The notes: generated by a model from the sequence alone, not told the origin. 64,000 nucleotides of DNA from Proteles cristata cristata (GCA_017311185.1 JAESUZ010005528.1:1426001-1490000), one strand, 5' to 3'; counted from the first letter of the stretch, positions 9,745 to 21,392 are shown. A program made the numbers and translations.

Positions 9745-10390
9745 ACTTTCTCTCTCCCTTGCCACCACCCTAGTCCACATCCCATTATCTCTGTCTGGAA
9801 CACTAATGGATTTGCCTCTTCTACCTCAAATGTACTCTCCACACAGCACTCAAGTGATCTGTTTCATTTGTATCACCTCACTGCCATGCTTATAACTCTA
9901 GAAGTTTTCCTTTCTCACCTAGAACAAAACCCAAATTCTTTGTGATGGCTGGTGAAAGCTTTGATGCTCTAGTCCAAGCCCAAAACCCGAACCTCATCTC
10001 ATACCTCTGCTCACGTATCATTACATTCCAGTGACTATCCCCTTCTTTCTGCCATGACCATGCCAAGACTGCTTGCACTTCAGGGGTGCTATACACACTC
10101 ATCTCTTTGCTTGGAACTCTCATCTTCCAGATATTTGAATGGTGAGCTCGTTATATGGCCATCTCTTTCCCTGTTTTCAGGACCATCACCTTTTCAGAGG
10201 GGACTCTCCAGCCCCCTTGAAGTTCTCAACGGTCTTGTGAATTTCCTTGATGATACACATTATCATATTTATTTGTTTACTTGTTGACTCGCTATCTCTT
10301 CCCATGGGGATGAACATTTATCAAAGACAAAGACTTAGTTTCCCACTGTGCCACATAGCACATTGCAGGGCACAATACATTTTTTAAAGT
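9745..10390 (+). mobile_element. LINE L2, 3' portion, plus strand
   Basis: Follows L2 order: 'ttgccaccaccctagtccacatcc', 'cacacagcactcaagtgatc', 'agaacaaaacccaaattctttgtgatggc', 'actgcttgcacttcaggg', 'cttgaagttctcaacgg', then 'cattatcatatttatttgtttacttgttgac' and 'agcacattgcagggc'. About 640 bp of the end of ORF2 and the 3' UTR survive, with no open frame. Confidence 0.82.
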
Positions 10391-10460
10391 GGTTTAACTT
10401 GATACGAATAGAAAATTTTTTAAAAAAGAAACACCTGAAAAGCAATTCAAAACTATTCTC

Positions 10461-10648
10461 AGGGAGTCTGGTGGCTCTATTGGTTAAGTATCCATCCAAC
10501 TCTTGATACCAACTCAGGTCATGATCTCACAGTTATGAGATGGAGCCTCAGGCCAGGCTCCATGCTGAGTGTTAAGCCTGCTTGGAATTCTCTCGTGCTC
10601 TCTCTCTGTGCCCCCTTCTCAAAATAAATAAATAAACTTTTTTTAAAG
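10461..10648 (+). mobile_element. Older-subfamily CAN SINE, plus strand
   Basis: 'agggagtctggtggctctattggttaagtatcc', then 'aactcaggtcatgatctcacagtta' and 'cctgcttggaattctctc', ending in AAAATAAATAAATAAAC. The 'actcttgat' insertion after the head marks an older subfamily also seen at 34.0, 42.1 and 46.9 kb. Confidence 0.93.
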
Positions 10649-10731
10649 TCTTGTCTTTTGAGTGATCAAAGGAATGTGGTTTAAAATAATAAGATACTTC
10701 ATATAATAAATCCAAATAAATGTTTTTCTGG

Positions 10732-10901
10732 TTTTTTTTTTAAATTATTATTTGAAAGAGAGAGCTGGGGGGACAGAAGGAAAGACAGAATCTTAAGCAG
10801 GCTCCACACTGAGTGGTGGCTTGATCTCATGACCCTGGGATCATGACCTGAGCCAAAATCAAGAGTCGGAATCTCAGCCGACTGATCCACCCAGGCACCC
10901 C
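10732..10901 (-). mobile_element. CAN SINE, minus strand
   Basis: T10 tail complement, then 'gagagagagctggggggaca', 'gatcatgacctgagccaaaatcaagagtcgg' and head 'ccacccaggcacccc'. A short TSD-like repeat, aaatgttt, occurs at 10718-10725 and 10902-10909. It stands tail-to-tail with the SINE 84 bp to its left. Confidence 0.92.
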
Positions 10902-10954
10902 AAATGTTTCATTTTTAATTACACAGGCAAAGGTACAGTAATTCTCTGTAAGTA

Positions 10955-11430
10955 GGTACAAATCTTCTAGAAAACAATTTGGTAGTATGTCTCAATAATA
11001 ATAAAATGGCCATATCCTTTGACATAGTCATATTGCATTTGAAAATTTATTCTAGAAAATGATACAAATAAATACACAGAAAATCTCTATGCATAAGGAT
11101 TTTTACTGAGGCTATATTTGCATAGCACATATGAGAACAGATAAATAAATCATACGATATTCATTTGTATGAACAGAGATTAAGAACAACAGCTGTAGAG
11201 GCAAAGTAGCAGCATGCAAAAATAACTGTGCTATCAAATTACATTGAGAAGGATACCCAAATGCATGTATCCGATGGTTGCAAATATGAAAAAAAATATG
11301 AAAAAAGAAAATATACAAAGATGATAACAGAGAAACGTGATGAGATTAAAACTGATTTTTTAAAATTTTAGTTTCCAAGTGTTTTGCGTTTCATTACTTC
11401 CACAATAAAAATAAATACCTGTCCTTATTG
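10955..11430 (+). mobile_element. L1M 3' UTR remnant, plus strand
   Basis: 'aaaacaatttggtagtatgtctcaa', 'ccatatcctttgacatagtcatattgcatttg' and 'tctagaaaatgatacaaataaatacac' match the ordered pieces of an old L1M 3' region. It ends near the A-rich 'aataaaaataaatacc'. Confidence 0.7.
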
Positions 11431-12007
11431 GAAAAAGTTGTTTTGCAAAGAGAATCAGACAGCTCATTTATTCACTCTTCCAATATTCGGTCCCAGGTAG
11501 AGGTGAGAAACCCCTAACTCCCATGGGTTTGAGAGCTCAATGATCTCAAAGAGAGAAAATAGACCCAATACCAATGCAAAGTCTGGTGTGGTAAGGACTA
11601 AGGTGGGGGGGAGGTGTATATAATACATAGGCATTTGTATGAAGACTAAGTGATCTCTAGTCCCCCATCACAGGCTATTTTGTAGCTCCCGATGTGTTAT
11701 TATTATTGCAAAGTGTATGAGTCAGAGTAGTTTGTTACATCCCCCCAAATCTCAAAAGCCCATTGCAGATGTTCCTGGTTGGTGGCTTTTGGGAGAGACC
11801 TCTCCTTTATGCAATGACTCAGGCATCAAGTTCTTTGCATTTTTGATGCTGGCACCTTCCAAGGTCTCCTGAGGAGTGTACAAGAACTAGGGTGAGACAC
11901 AGGAGATGCTCCATCACCTCTGCCTGAAATGACACATCATGTCCACTCACATTTCACTGACTCAGATGAGTCACATGCTTCCAATTCCAAAAGCAGGGAG
12001 CTGGAAA

Positions 12008-12212
12008 GGATCTTGGGTGGCTCAGTAGGTTGAGCATCTGACTTCAGCTCAGTTTATGATCTCATGGTTCTTGGGTTTGAGCCTTGCATCGGGCTCTGTG
12101 ATAACAGCTCAGAGCCTGGAGTCTGTTTCGGATTCCATGTCTCCTTTTCTCTCTGCCCTTCCCCCACCCACTCTGCCTCTCTCAAAAATAAATATTTAAA
12201 AAAATTTTATTT
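12008..12212 (+). mobile_element. CAN SINE, plus strand, outer member of nested pair
   Basis: 'cttgggtggctcagtaggttgagc' head and AAAAATAAATATTTAAAAAAA tail. The 19-bp TSD aaaagcagggagctggaaa (11989-12007) recurs exactly at 12432-12450, beyond the second SINE, so both lie within one duplicated target. Confidence 0.95.
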
Positions 12213-12413
12213 TATTATTTCTTTAGCATTTATTCAGTTTTGAGAGACAGAGAATGAGTGGGGAGGGGCAGAGAGAGAGAGGGAGACACAGAATCTGAAA
12301 CAGGTTCTGAGCTGTGAGCACAGAGCCTGATGTGGGGCTCGAACCCACAAACCTTGAGATCATGACCTGAGCTGAAGTCAGACGCTTAACCAAATGAGCC
12401 ACCCAGGCGCCCC
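12213..12413 (-). mobile_element. CAN SINE, minus strand, inserted in the tail of the preceding SINE
   Basis: Reverse complement of the consensus, ending 'ccaaatgagccacccaggcgcccc'. The stretch after it, ttaaatgataataataataa, looks like the displaced remainder of the first SINE's A-rich tail, followed by that SINE's TSD. Confidence 0.93.
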
Positions 12414-12596
12414 TTAAATGATAATAATAATAAAAGCAGGGAGCTGGAAATTTAGTGCCTGAAAGTGTGATGGCTCTACATGATGGGAAGCGTAGAGGGG
12501 TCATTTAGCACATAGTAGGCAGTAGCCATGTCTGGCATGGATGGCAATCTGAGGGTGCATTGGAGCCAGAATCCCAGCTTTCAAATCTGCGCTGTC

Positions 12597-12689
12597 AAAA
12601 AAAAAAAAACAAAAAAAACAAACAAAAAAAAAACCCAAAACCAAAACCAAAACCAAAACCAAAACCAAAACCAAAAAAAAAAAAAACCC
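12597..12689. repeat. A-rich and (CCAAAA)n hexamer microsatellite
   Basis: An A/C-rich block followed by about seven CCAAAA units and a further A run. It gives rise to artificial lysine-proline and glutamine-asparagine frames. It could be the expanded tail of a retroposed sequence, but no source is recognisable upstream. Confidence 0.95.
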
Positions 12690-12722
12690 AGTCAGATTTG
12701 CATACGGGGAGATTTTACTCTA

Positions 12723-12936
12723 TTTTTTTTTTAATGTTTATTTTTGAGATAGAGGTAGAGAGAGCGTGAGCAGGGGAGGGTCAGAGAGTGAGGGAGACAC
12801 AGAATCTGAAACAGGCTCCAAGGCTCTGAGCTATTCCTCAGCACAGAGCCCGATGCGGGGCTGGAACCCAGGAACCCTGAGATCATGACCTAAGCCAAAG
12901 TCACATGCTTAACCGGCTGAGCCACCCAGGCGCCCC
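12723..12936 (-). mobile_element. CAN SINE, minus strand, with 17-bp TSD
   Basis: 'tttttttttaatgtttatttttgagata' tail, 'gcggggctggaaccc' and 'ccggctgagccacccaggcgcccc' head. TSD ggggagattttactcta (12706-12722) against ggggagattttattcta (12938-12954), one transition apart. Confidence 0.97.
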
Positions 12937-12954
12937 AGGGGAGATTTTATTCTA

Positions 12955-14019
12955 AAGGATAATTGCAAGAGGAGGTCATGGACAATAGCAATAGGTAGAA
13001 TGCTCCGACCTTGGAATCTGCAAGTGTCGGAGTTAGGCAGAAAGAGACTTGTCTTTAAGGAGAAGTAATGTGTCTTGAAAGTCGCAGGTATGGGAAGTGG
13101 GGTGAATGGGGTGAATAGGTGGACATGGCCATGACCCGACAGTAGAGCAGAGACTGCTTTACCCTGAGGTCAGCCTGTTCTTGGGAGGGGCTCTCAAGAA
13201 GGGGTTTGGGTCTGGCTCCGGGTGAGGGTGGGTCAGAAACCTAGGAGAGGAAGAGAAAGTTAACCAAAGTGTGTGGTTAACAAGGATTTTGCTCTGAGTA
13301 ATCACAGGACAAATCATGCCGCTAGTCATTTGTGGGGTGAAGAGTGGGAATTTAGAGAGAGTGTGTGTCTGAGCTCATCATAGGCAGTCTTCTCTAAGTC
13401 ACACGAGAAAAGGTGTTTCTTTGCCCTAAGCCATTTCCCAGAATACAAAAGACTGGAGGGACTTCAGAATGGCTATTGTTTTCCAGTAACATAACACTCA
13501 GGTAAATTTCAACATTCAGCCATGGCTCTCCTAATTCCTAGCAGGATGCCTGGACACAAACGTTTCTAAATTCTCACCAAATTTATTTCCTCTTTCTTCC
13601 GGGGCATAAGCTAGTTCAAATCTCCCAGGCATATGACCCCCTTTTAGACACGAGACACAGATCTGAGTGAAAGTAATAGATGGCATTTTCTAGGATTGGC
13701 CCATAAACACTCCTCACATGTGACCATTTATCCTTTATCCCCAGGCCAGCAAGTTCAGAAGCTACTTGTTAAAGACAGTAGAGCCACAGGATGAAAAAAA
13801 AAAAAAAAAAAAAAGAAGAGCCAACAGCCTCAGTGCCGCCTACCTGCTTATCAGGAACCCTTATTTAGGCTTTACATACATAAGAGATAAGCTTCCAGTC
13901 TGTTAAGCTACAAGATTATTTTTTGTTTGTTTTGTTGTATTTGTTACAGAAGCTAGCATCCTTTAATCTTTCTAAACCTTGAAAGGTTTTGGTTTAAATA
14001 TTTACCAAAAACTTATTAA
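12955..14019. other. No gene; unassigned, with an A22 run
   Basis: Single-copy-looking, somewhat GA-rich sequence. The run of about 22 A at 13793-13814 could be the tail of a retrocopy, but the upstream bases match no known transcript or SINE. Confidence 0.4.
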
Positions 14020-14075
14020 CATCATGCCTGGCACATGGCAAGCCCTCAATAAATGTTAGCTATCACTATAAATAT
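14020..14075 (+). mobile_element. MIR 3' end fragment, plus strand
   Basis: 'catgcctggcacatggcaagccctcaataaatgttagctatcac' is close to the MIR 3' terminus. L2 shares part of this end, so an L2 tail is the alternative. Confidence 0.65.
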
Positions 14076-14080
14076 CACTC

Positions 14081-15889
14081 AATATTAGGATGGAAAGGCT
14101 TGGCTGACGAAAGGGCATTTGAGTTATGCTTTGAGATACCGGAAGGATTTCCACTGTTCAAGAGATCGAAGGGACAGCACGTCCGTCCAGCGAGATTTAT
14201 GATGTGTGAAAGGCTAGACCAAAAGAAAGGCTCAGAAAATGTGATTGGTCATTCTGTTCTCACCGTTGGAGACCATTTAAGGAGAAGCAGATGGGAAAGT
14301 TAGTTGCTGCCTCAGATTGCAAAGTCTTGAATTAAAAAGGAGGTTTGAGTGACATCCAAGCATAGGGCAAAGAGTACTAATATGCATATTCAAGCACTGA
14401 CTGATTTGTCCCAACTCTTTTTTCCTGAGGAAAAAAGAAACCTGCTGATAAGTGTTGAATTCATTAAGAAACCTTAGGCTGCTATGAGGTAGGGGACGTG
14501 GAACAGTGAAAGCACTTTGTCATCAGAAGTGTAATTAAAGAGAAAGGAGCACCTTAGCTGCAGCAGCTGTGGACAATGGCTTTTTATTTGGGTCATAGAC
14601 CTCTTTGAGAGTATGGTGGAAGCTAAGATCCTCTTCCAAAAAAAGCACACCTGAACCTCCAAGTCCACCTGTGGACCCCAGGTTAAGAAACTCTCCGTCA
14701 GAGGAATTCAAGAGAAAAGAAGCCACCAGGATCACGCTCAGTGTGGTGTCTCTGGCTGAAACATATCAGCTGAATGTGTTTGCCTTTTTCCATGGTGGGA
14801 GAGGCATCATGCTGTCGGCACTAACAGGGACGGTAGCAACTTGACACTGTGTGAAGGACCGTGATGTGATTTTGAGCACTATCGGCCATGGCAGGTCTTG
14901 GACCAGAGGGTGGAATACCTGTGACTCAGTCTCTTCATCCATAACGTATCTGCAAGTGATACCTGTGAACCTGCTCTCTAAAAGCATACATGGTTAATTG
15001 CTATACAAATTAAAGCTAGCTCTTCTTTAAATAATGCTTAAGGGGTTTTCTCTTTTGCTTCCTCAAGACCTGTAGTGTTGCCTCCGTCTCTGATTCCCTT
15101 AATGAAGCTAATACCATTAGCCAAGTATTGACCTGGGTGCTAAGGACCCAGCAGCAAATGGGAGACTGTCAGCCTTCAGGAAGCACCACATGTTAGTGAT
15201 CTTTCTTCCCTGAGCTTAATCTCACTGTCTTCAGTTGGGTTCTCCAAGAGAGAGACCCTGCAACAAGGATTTGAAGTGTTAGCAGTTGATTTGGGAGGTG
15301 CAGGAAACATCAGTCGGGCAGTGAAATGTAGCCAGGGAAGAAAGGCAGCAAATGCTGGACACATGGTCAATCCCTCTACCCCTGTGGGTAAACTGGAGCT
15401 TCGTCCCCTGGGGAATCTTGGGAAAACGGTATAACCCACACTTCAGGGTTGTCTCACCTGAGGAGAATGAATCAGCTTCCCTGGGGGTACTCGTTCTCAG
15501 TGCTTTCAGCCTGCCTTGCAAATGGATCCTCTCTGGCTTCTGAGAAAACCCCGGGAGAAGAGATGCAGATGTTTGCTGATGAAATTCAACTGAAGTGTGG
15601 TGAAGTGGAGAGACCCAAGGGACAGGAGCAGAGTACAGCTCTATGTCTTAAAATAGCGAATCCCTTATTTTAGCTTTGGGTGGTTGCTGGTTTTCCTGAG
15701 CCCTGTCTGAATTGGTAACAGAGATCTCCGGCTGAAGGACAAGTACGTAGGCTTTATTCCAGTGATCACCTCTTTAGGTGACTCTGCAAACATTTTTCCT
15801 CGTGAAATCCATGGAGTTATTTAATCCCCAAGGTTTTGTACACAGGAGAAGGATGAAAGGAAGGGCCGAGTCACACATTTAATAATTAC
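14081..15889. other. No gene; possible old repeat fragments
   Basis: Bases 14100-14240 may be a decayed minus-strand L2 ('gcatttgagttatgctttgag ... gatgtgtgaaaggc'). Bases 14580-14700 ('gggtcatagacctctttgag' ... 'gaccccaggttaagaaac') resemble a dispersed mammalian repeat I cannot name. Bases 15230-15400 resemble the unassigned repeats at 44.0 and 47.8 kb. Overlapping frames on both strands show no family signature. Confidence 0.35.
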
Positions 15890-16102
15890 CACGTATTGGG
15901 TCCTGAGACGTTGGGTTCATTGCTTTTTATGCATTACTGTCTGTTAACAACACTGCTAGTGAGGGACTACTATTTCCATGATGAGGCAAGGAAACTAAGG
16001 CTTTAAAAGGTTAAATAAATGGCAGACCTGGGACTTGAATCCAGAGATTTCAGATTTAATCCAGAGAAAACTTTCTTAACCGCCATGTTACATTATGCTA
16101 CG
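15890..16102 (-). mobile_element. MIR SINE, minus strand
   Basis: 'gatgaggcaaggaaactaaggc', 'cagacctgggacttgaatccag' and 'ttcttaaccgccatgttac' are the MIR core and tRNA-related head read in complement. Confidence 0.8.
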
Positions 16103-16692
16103 TTGGAAGAAGTGAATTTAGACCTCATGTTTCAACCATCTTCTTTTCCCATGGCACTGGTCAAGAGGCTGACCTCCAGGGGCGATCCAGGTGGGAAAGA
16201 CAGAAGTCTGGAAAGCAGGTACAGCAGAAAGTCCCAGAGCAAGAGGAAATGAACAAACATCAAGGCCCCTTCCAACAGGCGAGAGATCCTCAGGAAGAGG
16301 GCTTTTTGCTCAGCCTGACCCCTTCTCTGAATATTGGCTCCTAGACTTCACCATCCTGGAATCCACAGGAGCCTGGGATATCCCGCTGCCAGCCAGGAAG
16401 GGCGAATGAACTAACAATGTTATCTGCATTCCTAGAGGAAGGGTGAGTTCAAAGCGATGTTCATCCTTCCAGGGCAGCCATCTGTCTCAGCAAGCTCAGC
16501 GTTATCTAACAAAGGCTCTTTTCTCCACCTTCTTCCCTCTCCACTCCTTCTTCACTCTTTACGTAAATGTCTAATAAGTATTCTCATCTCTCAGGCTGAG
16601 TTCAGACATACCTAACAGGCGATGCAATAGAAGTACGTAGCTGTCACTGAACTTTCCCGGAACCCAGAGGGAAATGACATTTCCCTCAAAGG
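16103..16692. other. No gene recognised
   Basis: No repeat or coding signature found. Confidence 0.4.
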
Positions 16693-16825
16693 CCGTAGCA
16701 GCTACTGAGCCCTGCCCATGTGCCAAGCCTTTCCGTACCCTCAGCACATTATCTCATCTACTCGTGACCATAGCCCACAAGGTTCTATTATTCCCATCTT
16801 TCAGATGAGGCACACGGGAATTCTC
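16693..16825 (-). mobile_element. MIR fragment, minus strand
   Basis: 'atgtgccaagcctttccgtacc', 'cacattatctcatctactcgtgacc' and 'ttattcccatctttcagatgaggcac' give the MIR 3' half and core in complement. Confidence 0.75.
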
Positions 16826-19193
16826 TGACCATGATGTTTGGGTTTGCTTGGTTTTTTGGGTAAGTTTTTCTAAGATACTTCACAGAATACCCATTCAGGA
16901 AAGCCATGAATATAGCTGTCAAAACCTCCCCCACTGGGCCAGCAGAAGACTATCTGACCTTCGGGGAAGAGAGATAAGAGTGGACAATGTTCTGTATAAA
17001 AATATAAACTTCATAGATCCCTTCAGTGGATGAAAATAGATCAGAGATTAAAGCCCTGGATGTGTAACTTTCCAGGTTAATTGCTTTGATTTTCGGCAGA
17101 CAAATTTGGCTAGTTTCATCTGAGTGCCTCCCTAGGTGGGAGCGTGTGTGCAGATTATTAATCAGCTTTGCATTACATTGGAGCCGCATCTAATTCCCTG
17201 AAGAATATGCAGTGAGAGCATCGTGGCAAAAGGGAGCCTGGGAGATATGTGCCCCATGTGGAGTCCTACATGCTGCTTTCTGTGAGGCTAGACTATAAAG
17301 AGGAAGTGGGGAGTCCTCCCTGTTCCCTGGGGTCCTGCCTCTTCCCGGGAGCAGCACTAAGGCTCTTTCAGGTCCCATAGAGGCAGGAAGAGCTCAGATT
17401 ATTGCTCTGAGCTCACGTCCCCTCAAATACTCAGCTGCGAATGCATACATCCTGATGGTTCAGCATCACCTGACACCAATTTGAAAAATGTGTCTCTTTC
17501 CTGTTTCCTGACCTTTATTTCCAAAAAGAAATATCTAAGGATCCTTTGTTGCCTATCACGATGTCTGATGAACAATTAAGGTCTGAGAACGGATGGCCAG
17601 ATAGATTCATGAGTGAATGCAACTATGAATCGATGAATGAATGAAAAACTGAGCTCGCTTTTTCAATGAGTCATACACAGAGCAATTGGGCCAGATATCC
17701 TGGCGCTAGACTCCAGCCTCTTAGTAGCCTGGATGACTCCCATGGGCTTCTGAACAGCGTCGGCTAAACAAACTCAGACAGCAATGCTTGTCGTGGTTCA
17801 AGCAGCATCATGAAACTTGATTTAACAGATGAGACGTATGAAGGAAAATGTCAGTCTACAGAGGAGGAAAATTTCAGATATTTGTTTATGAGTCTCAAAG
17901 TGTGAAGCCAGTGATCGTGATTTCTCTGACCCACTTGTCAGTATAAACCTCTTCAAGCAATTCCTGGGACTCCTACTGCTAAGGAATCAGCATGCTAATT
18001 AATTTAGATAACCATCAAAGTCATAAGTAATATATGTAGAGACTGGCTTTCCAAGACCATACCCATCTTTTTAAATAACCATGCAGTGGGAATTTGGTGT
18101 CATAAATTCACTAAGCCATGATCAGACTGATGTAGACTGCGTGCCACCATTCATTCTCTTCTGTGCCTTGGGAGTCTAAAAGTTTTAATAGATCTAGATC
18201 CTAAAGTGGCTGAGATTTTCTCCATGTAATTAGTGTGCCAGAAGGAAAAGCAGCATTCTTTGACTTTGAAGCATTTATGGCTTCAAAGTCATAGCATGTT
18301 AGAGTTGCAAGAGAATTTAGAGATGATTCAATCTAGCCTCTAGATCATTACTGGGTTGGAGAGTTTTAATATGGAAATGTACCTGTTCTGGGTTCTTCCT
18401 TTTCTCTGCAGAATAGAAGGCTCGTGTTACTCCCACACCTCCAAAGATGATTTGAAAATTAAGCCTGTCTTATTTCCTGAGGAAAGGACAACAGGTCATT
18501 CAGTTATAATGGCTCTAGGCCTGGGTTAAATATGTTTTCAAGATTTATTGGAAAAGAAAGGGAAGATCCTGAGAAAGTTTCCACATCAGGAGAGGTTAGC
18601 CACTGGGGAGGGGCTGGGTGAGTGGAACTCACCACGTTCACTGCATGACTCATGTGTTTCGGACCTACCTGGATTGTATGTGGTTCTTACCTAGTACCTC
18701 CAGCTGCCAAGGCTTCACTTGGATTTGAACATTTATCACCCACCTTGGGATGTCTTTACCAACAGCGCCTCCTCATAGGTGCCTCATAAGGACTGAGCTT
18801 TGCCAGGATGCATCATCATTGCCTCAAGGACTGGCCATCAGGAATGACATCAAATCATGACCCACAATCAACCTGGAATTACTCCCTGTGGATACCCTCT
18901 GAAACATAGCAGGAACCTGGTAACTCAAAAGAAAGAGGTAAAACCCTATCATTGTAAGAGGCTGAAATGAAAATCTCAAGGCCCCTTGAGCTGTGGGACA
19001 AATGTTACTTTGGTAATGTCTGATTTTATAAAAACCAGTGTTCGGAGAGGATCTCCTGATTTGCTCAGGTCACAGGATATGGTAATGACAGAGCCAAACC
19101 CAGGATCCAGGTTGCCGAGGTCCATGGGCCTTAAGCCTTCTTTCACTGAACGTAAGTACTATTAACATAATATCTGTAACTAGTAACACCTAT
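16826..19193. other. No gene; 2.4 kb without recognised repeats
   Basis: One of the longer repeat-poor stretches. 18290-18345 ('gttagagttgcaagagaatttagagatgattcaatctag') is a probable ancient repeat scrap. A pyrimidine tract with CAG at about 18384-18411 looks like a splice acceptor, but no open exon follows. Conserved regulatory DNA cannot be judged from one sequence. Confidence 0.4.
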
Positions 19194-19206
19194 CTAAAAT
19201 ATTTCT

Positions 19207-19418
19207 CTTTTTTTAACATTTATTTGGTTTTTTTGGGGGGGAGGGGGACAGAGTGCAAGCTGGGGAGGGGCAGAAAGAGAGGGATTCAGAACCCGAGGCA
19301 GCCTCCAGGCTTTGAACTGTCAGGACAGAGCCTGGTGCAGGATCCAAAGTCACAGACTGCAAGATCATGACCTGAGCCGAGGTTGGACGCTTAACCAACT
19401 GAGCCACTGAGGTGCCCC
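19207..19418 (-). mobile_element. CAN SINE, minus strand, with 12-bp TSD
   Basis: 'tttttttaacatttatttgg' tail, a G7 run and GAGAG tract, and head 'caactgagccactgaggtgcccc'. TSD taaaatatttct at 19195-19206 and 19419-19430. It is more diverged than most copies here. Confidence 0.95.
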
Positions 19419-19430
19419 TAAAATATTTCT

Positions 19431-20075
19431 TTAATAAACAGAGGAACAGCCTGCAAAGCTCAGGATAGGCAATCCCACAGTCTAAGTGACTTGTAGGTGG
19501 ACAGACTTTCTGGAAACATTGGACTGTCTCATGCATAGCACTGGGTGAACACGCTTCCTTCACTCTGTGCAGGAACCCCATTTCTTGGGTCCCTCGTTCT
19601 TACATCTTAGACTCTGCTTATCAAATCATGTCAGCTTCTCCTACCAATGACCTCTCCAAGGTGACGCCTACCTATCTGGAAATTTTAAATCAGGGCCTGC
19701 AGTTCTGCTATTTAAGTTTAAAAGCTGCACACCATTTTCAAACAGGGAGGCCCTTCTCTGAGTCACTTCTGTACTTGTGATGTCTGGTCCTTTTCCTGGT
19801 TAATTTCTCTTCCAGGTAGCATCATTCGTGGTTTTTATGAGAACACGTTCCTTTCTTGTATACTTTGAACGTAATGTTCTGCTTTGGCCTTGGCAACTGC
19901 TCTCTCCTTTGCTAACTGTCTATAAGATTAGTATCTTTCAGGCAGAAACCTCATGGTAAAAATGCAGAGAAGAGTTCTGCAGAGTCAGAGGCCAAACTAA
20001 CCATTTTCCCGGCTCCAGCAGATGGATAACAGTACAAGGCCAGTAACGAACTTGGGGCATTGTAGCGGACGTCAC
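19431..20075. other. No gene recognised
   Basis: Unassigned. The minus frame 19213-19581 is largely SINE-derived. Confidence 0.4.
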
Positions 20076-20090
20076 TTGAAGGACATGTTC

Positions 20091-20319
20091 TTTTTTTTTT
20101 TTTTTAATGTTTTTTTTATTCATTTCTAGGAGAGAGAGGGAGAGACAGCGCAAGCAGGGGGGGATCAGAGAGAGAGGGAGTGACAGACTCTGAAACAGGC
20201 TTCGGGCTCTGAGCTGGCAATCAGCACAGAGCCCGACGCGGGGCTCGAACCCACGAACCGTGAGATCACGACCTAAGCGAAAGTCGGACGCTTAACCGAC
20301 TAAGCCACCCAGGCGCCCC
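20091..20319 (-). mobile_element. Young-subfamily CAN SINE, minus strand
   Basis: Ends 'gacctaagcgaaagtcggacgcttaaccgactaagccacccaggcgcccc' and has the 'tttctaggagagaga' tail junction of the young subfamily. TSD ttgaaggacatgttc (20076-20090) against ttgaaggacatattc (20320-20334), one transition apart. Confidence 0.97.
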
Positions 20320-20334
20320 TTGAAGGACATATTC

Positions 20335-20664
20335 TTGACGATTTTTCAGCACTCCTAGGTATATTGGGTTACACTGAGCTTCCTATGTCCTTTTCCTCCA
20401 ACATCTTCATAGATGGACACAATGTTGTGGGATATCAAAAGTCATAGAGCATAGTCCTGAGGAGGAGAGACATCAGCTGGTCCAGAAAAAGAAAAGTCCT
20501 ATGACTTGGAAGGCAAAGAGGGTTGCTCTTTACTGCCAACTCAGCTTCTGTACTAGGTCTCACCATGTGGTTTGTCTTATCCTCACAACCTGCAGTGTGG
20601 GTGGTGTTTCTTCCTTTCACATTCTTTTCAGGTTCATAAACAAGGCAAATGTTTACATACTCCT
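20335..20664. other. No gene recognised
   Basis: Unassigned stretch between a SINE and an L2 remnant. Confidence 0.4.
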
Positions 20665-20845
20665 TCAAGATAAATGTAATGAGTATCCATTATGTGCTCG
20701 GCATTAGAGGTGCAATAGTGACAGACACGCCTCCTCCATCATGGACCCTGAAGTCTGTTTTCTATTGAGCAAATAGAGAATCGGTAAGTAAACAAAATTT
20801 AAAAAATTGCAAATTATGATCAGTGCTACTGAAAAAACAGAATTA
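20665..20845 (-). mobile_element. LINE L2 3' end, minus strand
   Basis: 'gagtatccattatgtgctcggcattagaggtgcaatagtgac', 'atcatggaccctgaagtctgttttctattgagc' and 'gtaagtaaacaaaat' follow the L2 3' end in complement. Confidence 0.7.
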
Positions 20846-21392
20846 CCTCCAAGTGTATGGTCCACAAATAGTTGAGGTAGCTTTCCAGTCCATATGTTTT
20901 CCACCCCGGGGTCTGTATTCTGTTCTTCACGGCATCTTGTTTTCCAATCTAAGAGACGGGGCTGAACATCCCCAAATTATACATTGCCATGAAAATAAAG
21001 ACGGGAGTGAGATAGTGGAGTATCTGTGCAGACCGACAACCCAGCAGGGGTTTTCTGTACCTCGGTCGGAATTCTCCACAGGTTTGAGTCGAATGTACTT
21101 TTTCTCTGTATCACTGAGGTATCTCACTGAGGCTACCCCTCAAGAGTTATGGAAAACCGGCTCAATACCAATCATGTATCTTGTGGGAAGTCAAGAGTTT
21201 TCTCTGAGATAAATTCCTGTTCTTGCTTTATCCTTATTTTCACTAGTTCTCTTGTGACTTCTTTTTGCTCCAGGTTGACCCAGACAGGGACTCGGTCCCC
21301 TTTCCTTAATTTCACTTCAAAATTATCATATGATGGTTTGTACATTTCACGCGTTATAAGGGGTGATGATGAACGTTTACACTGCAGTGAAG
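20846..21392. other. No gene supported; 129-codon open frame of unknown meaning
   Basis: A plus frame (20823-21212) is open for 129 codons, starting inside the L2 remnant. It has no recognisable domain, signal peptide or membrane helix, and a minus frame overlaps it. The chance-ORF explanation is preferred. The stretch itself is not a repeat I recognise. Confidence 0.4.

Larger units (their letters stand above)
11690..12490 (-). mobile_element. MaLR/ERVL-like LTR remnant split by a SINE pair
   Basis: 'aaatctcaaaagcccattgcagatgttcctggttgg', 'gagagacctctcctttatgcaatgactcaggcatc' and 'gcctgaaatgacacatcatg' read like an old ERVL-type LTR on the minus strand. Its right part resumes after the SINEs at 12451. 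No TG/CA ends are recognisable. Confidence 0.45.

Noticed and set aside
12528..12769. Frames encoding lysine-proline and glutamine-asparagine repeats
   Set aside because: Products of the (CCAAAA)n microsatellite read in two registers, not genes.
13793..13814. A22 run as evidence of a processed pseudogene
   Set aside because: The upstream sequence shows no coding similarity that I recognise and no matching target duplication.
18384..18411. Splice-acceptor-like pyrimidine tract with CAG
   Set aside because: No open exon or donor follows in a consistent frame; such tracts are frequent by chance.
20823..21212. 129-codon plus-strand frame
   Set aside because: Begins inside an L2 remnant and is overlapped by a minus frame; no domain recognised.
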